A DNA stretch of 6,102 nucleotides, from positions 1 to 6,102 of the forward strand of contig RPPU01000296.1 of NCBI GenBank assembly GCA_003819975.1, read 5' to 3'. Source of the stretch: Desulfobacteraceae bacterium (lineage in GTDB: Bacteria > Desulfobacterota > DSM-4660 > Desulfatiglandales > HGW-15). A program made the translations under genes and the position numbers. The notes under the pieces are model-generated. The model ran no database searches. It saw nothing but the letters and a program-made list of their open reading frames with translations, and was not told the DNA's origin. Of the stretch, positions 4,389 to 6,102 are shown piece by piece (the first letter of the stretch is position 1; the number at the start of each line of letters is the position of its first letter).

Positions 4389-5507
4389 TTATGGCATTAA
4401 CTTATCCCTAACATATTCCCCGACAGCAAGACATGCTGTCAAACCGGGTGATTCGATGCCAATCAGGTTTATCAAACCGGGAAACCCCCTATCGCCTTCT
4501 TCCCGGATGATGAAGTCCATCGCCGAATCGCCCGGCCCCTGGATCTTTGGACGAATACCACTCATGTCCGGATTGAGATCATCTATTGAAACACCGGGAA
4601 GATACTTGTGGATCGACTTGTGAAAAGTTGGCTTCAGGGCTTCATCGACGGCGTAGTTGAAGAGGTGGTCAATAGGCAGATACCGACTGTCGGGACCAAA
4701 GCGAACACGTCCGGAGAGATCAAGCGTTGCGTGAATACCGAGCCCAATATTATTCTTTGCCGGAACGGGATAGATGAGGTGATGGATCTTAGGCGCCGGG
4801 GTGGCCGTGAAATAATTTCCCTTGCACGGCTTCAGGCGGTAGCCTGCCGCGTCAATGTCTAGGCCGGCAAGAGCAGCGATGCGATCGGCATGGAGTCCCG
4901 CGCTGTTGATGAGGGTTTTTGTTCTGATGCAATATGCTCCCTCGTTAATGTCCAACTCCCAGGCAGAGCCGTCAAAATGGATGGCCGTTACTTCCGACCG
5001 GTAAGTTATGATGGTCTCTTTTTTCTCGGCGCTCATCAGAAGGGTCTGCATAAATCGGTGCGTATCGATAATTCCCGTGCTTGATGAAAATAAGGCGGCC
5101 AAAGCGCTCACTTCAGGCTCTTTAGCTTTGAGCTGCGCCTGTCCCAGGTGTTCAAGTCTCTCAACACCATTGTCTTCTGCCGTGATTTTAATACGCTCCA
5201 AATCGTCGCATTCCTCTTTATTCGTAGCCACGATGAGCTTGCCGATTCGCCGATGAGGAACACGGTGCTTTTCGCACCACGCATAGACAAGGCGGTTGCC
5301 TTTCAAGCAGAGGCGGCTTTTTAGAAATTCTTTCGGATAATAGATACCCGCATGAATAACTTCGCTGTTCCTCGAACTCGTCTCTCGACCAAAAGAATCG
5401 TTTTTTTCCAAAACGACAACTTGACGATTTTTCGCCGCCACGGCCTCGGCAATCGCCAATCCGACAACTCCCGCACCAATAATGGTGACATCGACTGATT
5501 CTTTCAT
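4389..5507 (-). CDS. FAD-dependent oxidoreductase, LhgO / L-2-hydroxyglutarate dehydrogenase type
   Basis: A 372-residue flavoprotein of the DAO superfamily. It probably oxidises a 2-hydroxy acid such as L-2-hydroxyglutarate to the keto acid, passing electrons to the respiratory chain or to oxygen. The N-terminus has the FAD-binding GAGVVG (11-16), and the chain VVLEKND at 31-37 ends the first Rossmann unit. The family signature SSRNSEVIHAGIYYP (44-58) includes His52, followed by GKLIVAT (89-95). INSAGLHADRIA (200-211) and GIESPGLTACLAVGEYV (350-366) are the later FAD-contacting segments. E. coli LhgO has 422 residues; this is the shorter form, and the C-terminal FAD motif is present, so it does not look truncated. 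The start is 8 bases after the stop of the transposase remnant, with no strong ribosome-binding site, so transcription may come from upstream. It converges on the dead alkyltransferase gene. The substrate is inferred from the family; a related amine or glycerol-3-phosphate oxidase role cannot be excluded. Confidence 0.8.
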   Translation of the reverse strand: MKESVDVTIIGAGVVGLAIAEAVAAKNRQVVVLEKNDSFGRETSSRNSEVIHAGIYYPKEFLKSRLCLKGNRLVYAWCEKHRVPHRRIGKLIVATNKEECDDLERIKITAEDNGVERLEHLGQAQLKAKEPEVSALAALFSSSTGIIDTHRFMQTLLMSAEKKETIITYRSEVTAIHFDGSAWELDINEGAYCIRTKTLINSAGLHADRIAALAGLDIDAAGYRLKPCKGNYFTATPAPKIHHLIYPVPAKNNIGLGIHATLDLSGRVRFGPDSRYLPIDHLFNYAVDEALKPTFHKSIHKYLPGVSIDDLNPDMSGIRPKIQGPGDSAMDFIIREEGDRGFPGLINLIGIESPGLTACLAVGEYVRDKLMP

Positions 5508-5515
5508 TTATGTGT

Positions 5516-5857
5516 TTAGCAGGCCTTGAAAATTGAAATTAGCCCGTCGGCAATCGCCTTGGATTCCCGATCGCTTCCAATTTTTTGCTCTGTCCTTTGG
5601 GCTATTTTGATCATGGAGCTCGGATGCCGCCCTCCGAAAACCGCCGCAATCTCGTTATTGAACATGCCGGAGTACCGCTTCATTAAATAGATTGTAAAAT
5701 CCTTCGTAAAAAAGCCTCTCTTCTTTGTCTCTAAAATCTCTTTTTCCGCTATAACAAAACTCCGCGCGGTTTCGGAAAGAATCGTCGTTTCACGCGGCCT
5801 TTCCTGGAACCGCTTCCGGTTCACAATCTCATTGCCGACCTTTTTCCCCCTTAACAC
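5516..5857 (-). CDS. DnaA-C-like helix-turn-helix tail of a broken RAYT/Y1-type transposase
   Basis: A 113-residue frame opening with GTG (complement of 5855-5857), with no clear ribosome-binding site. Residues 10-16 (EIVNRKR) and the helix-turn-helix at about 53-92 (DFTIYLMKRYSG, then NNEIAAVFGGRHPSSMIKIA) resemble the C-terminal region of REP-associated tyrosine (Y1, IS200-like) transposases. That region resembles DnaA domain IV, where EIGxxFGGRxHSTV contacts DNA. The catalytic HUH domain is absent. The preceding minus-strand frame supplies the expected upstream sequence (LGGEEFLKKLSK) but stops at 5851, so a single-base indel near 5857 explains the break. I read this as a pseudogene fragment, not a stand-alone regulator, though a small DNA-binding protein is possible. 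It lies 8 bases upstream of the flavoprotein gene. Confidence 0.6.
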   Translation of the reverse strand: MLRGKKVGNEIVNRKRFQERPRETTILSETARSFVIAEKEILETKKRGFFTKDFTIYLMKRYSGMFNNEIAAVFGGRHPSSMIKIAQRTEQKIGSDRESKAIADGLISIFKAC

Positions 5858-6093
5858 TTGCTTAACTTTTTTAAAAATTCTTCCCCGCCCAGGATCGATT
5901 GACCGAAAATAGCCTTTAACGGGCTTTTTTCCGTTGCGGTTTGTCCTACAAAAGCCTTATACCGTCGTGTATGCATGCTCAGGTCTCTGACTCCGGAGAG
6001 TTGCGTCGATTCTCGCGCTGGCGAATCGGTGCATGTGGCCTTCCCCATCGTTGTACAAGGTCGGCACTCCCGAGGGGTGATTTCGGAGCTCAA
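5851..6093 (-). pseudogene. Upstream, out-of-frame piece of the transposase remnant
   Basis: Read leftward, the part from about 5985 to 5851 (RRYKAFVGQTA, then KAIFGQSILGGEEFLKKLSK) fits the stretch between the catalytic domain and the C-terminal helix-turn-helix of RAYT-like transposases. There a YxxYxG segment is followed by LGxxxF. It ends in TGTTAA, while the next frame picks up as VLRGKKVGNE. The first 40 or so codons (6093 to about 5985) do not look like transposase: the expected HLNPVRA region is missing. So the real break point lies further upstream, near 5990. No HUH or catalytic tyrosine motif is in the window. Confidence 0.5.
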
Positions 6094-6102
6094 TACTGAG
6101 CC
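5986..6102. other. Unassigned right edge
   Basis: No gene was recognised on either strand. A small hairpin, GCTCA/TGAGC, lies at 6088-6101, and CCCGAGGGG is at 6069-6077. The composition is GC-richer than the neighbouring transposase remnant, which suggests a junction. I looked for tRNA and rRNA features and saw none. Confidence 0.35.

Overview
The window looks like bacterial chromosome with moderate G+C, probably from an anaerobic or facultative member of the Desulfobacterota or a similar lineage. That guess rests on the MGMT, RAYT-like and LhgO-like protein styles and on codon use. It is an inference, not a result. The region mixes sound metabolic genes with clear gene decay.

Left part (1-3093, all + strand). 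A 210-base leader with short direct repeats precedes an intact PLP-dependent beta-eliminating lyase (211-1596). Overall it resembles tyrosine phenol-lyase, but its substrate-pocket residues are those of tryptophanase, so I call it tnaA. A perfect 17-bp hairpin follows its stop. Next come two small overlapping genes: an antitoxin-like 96-residue protein (1787-2077) and a four-helix membrane protein with two three-cysteine clusters (2058-2573). After a hairpin-bearing gap comes an intact RidA (2713-3093). Tryptophanase releases 2-aminoacrylate, the reactive enamine/imine that RidA hydrolyses, so the two may be functionally linked.

Middle part (3094-4388). A G-rich quadruplex-type motif lies directly after ridA, then about 160 bases with no gene. 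From 3292 to 4332 lie the pieces of an MGMT-family (Ogt-like) DNA alkyltransferase. It is broken by at least two frameshifts and a stop, and split by about 480 bases of foreign-looking, AT-rich DNA. The insert carries, on the minus strand, an apparently intact CopG/BrnA-type antitoxin and only the C-terminal stub of its BrnT-like toxin. It also holds a short plus-strand ORF that resembles the start of an MBOAT acyltransferase, and a perfect 8-bp-arm palindrome at its right edge.

Right part (4389-6102, minus strand). An intact FAD-dependent oxidoreductase of the L-2-hydroxyglutarate dehydrogenase type (4389-5507) lies 8 bases downstream of a broken transposase remnant. That remnant has a DnaA-C-like helix-turn-helix tail (5516-5857) and an out-of-frame upstream piece (5851-6093). 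The last hundred bases could not be assigned.

I found no tRNA, rRNA, CRISPR array or complete mobile element. No intact, clearly new multi-gene system is visible. The best candidates for a second look are the symmetric cysteine-cluster membrane protein with its antitoxin-like partner, the toxin-less antitoxin inside the dead alkyltransferase gene, and the tryptophanase/RidA pairing.
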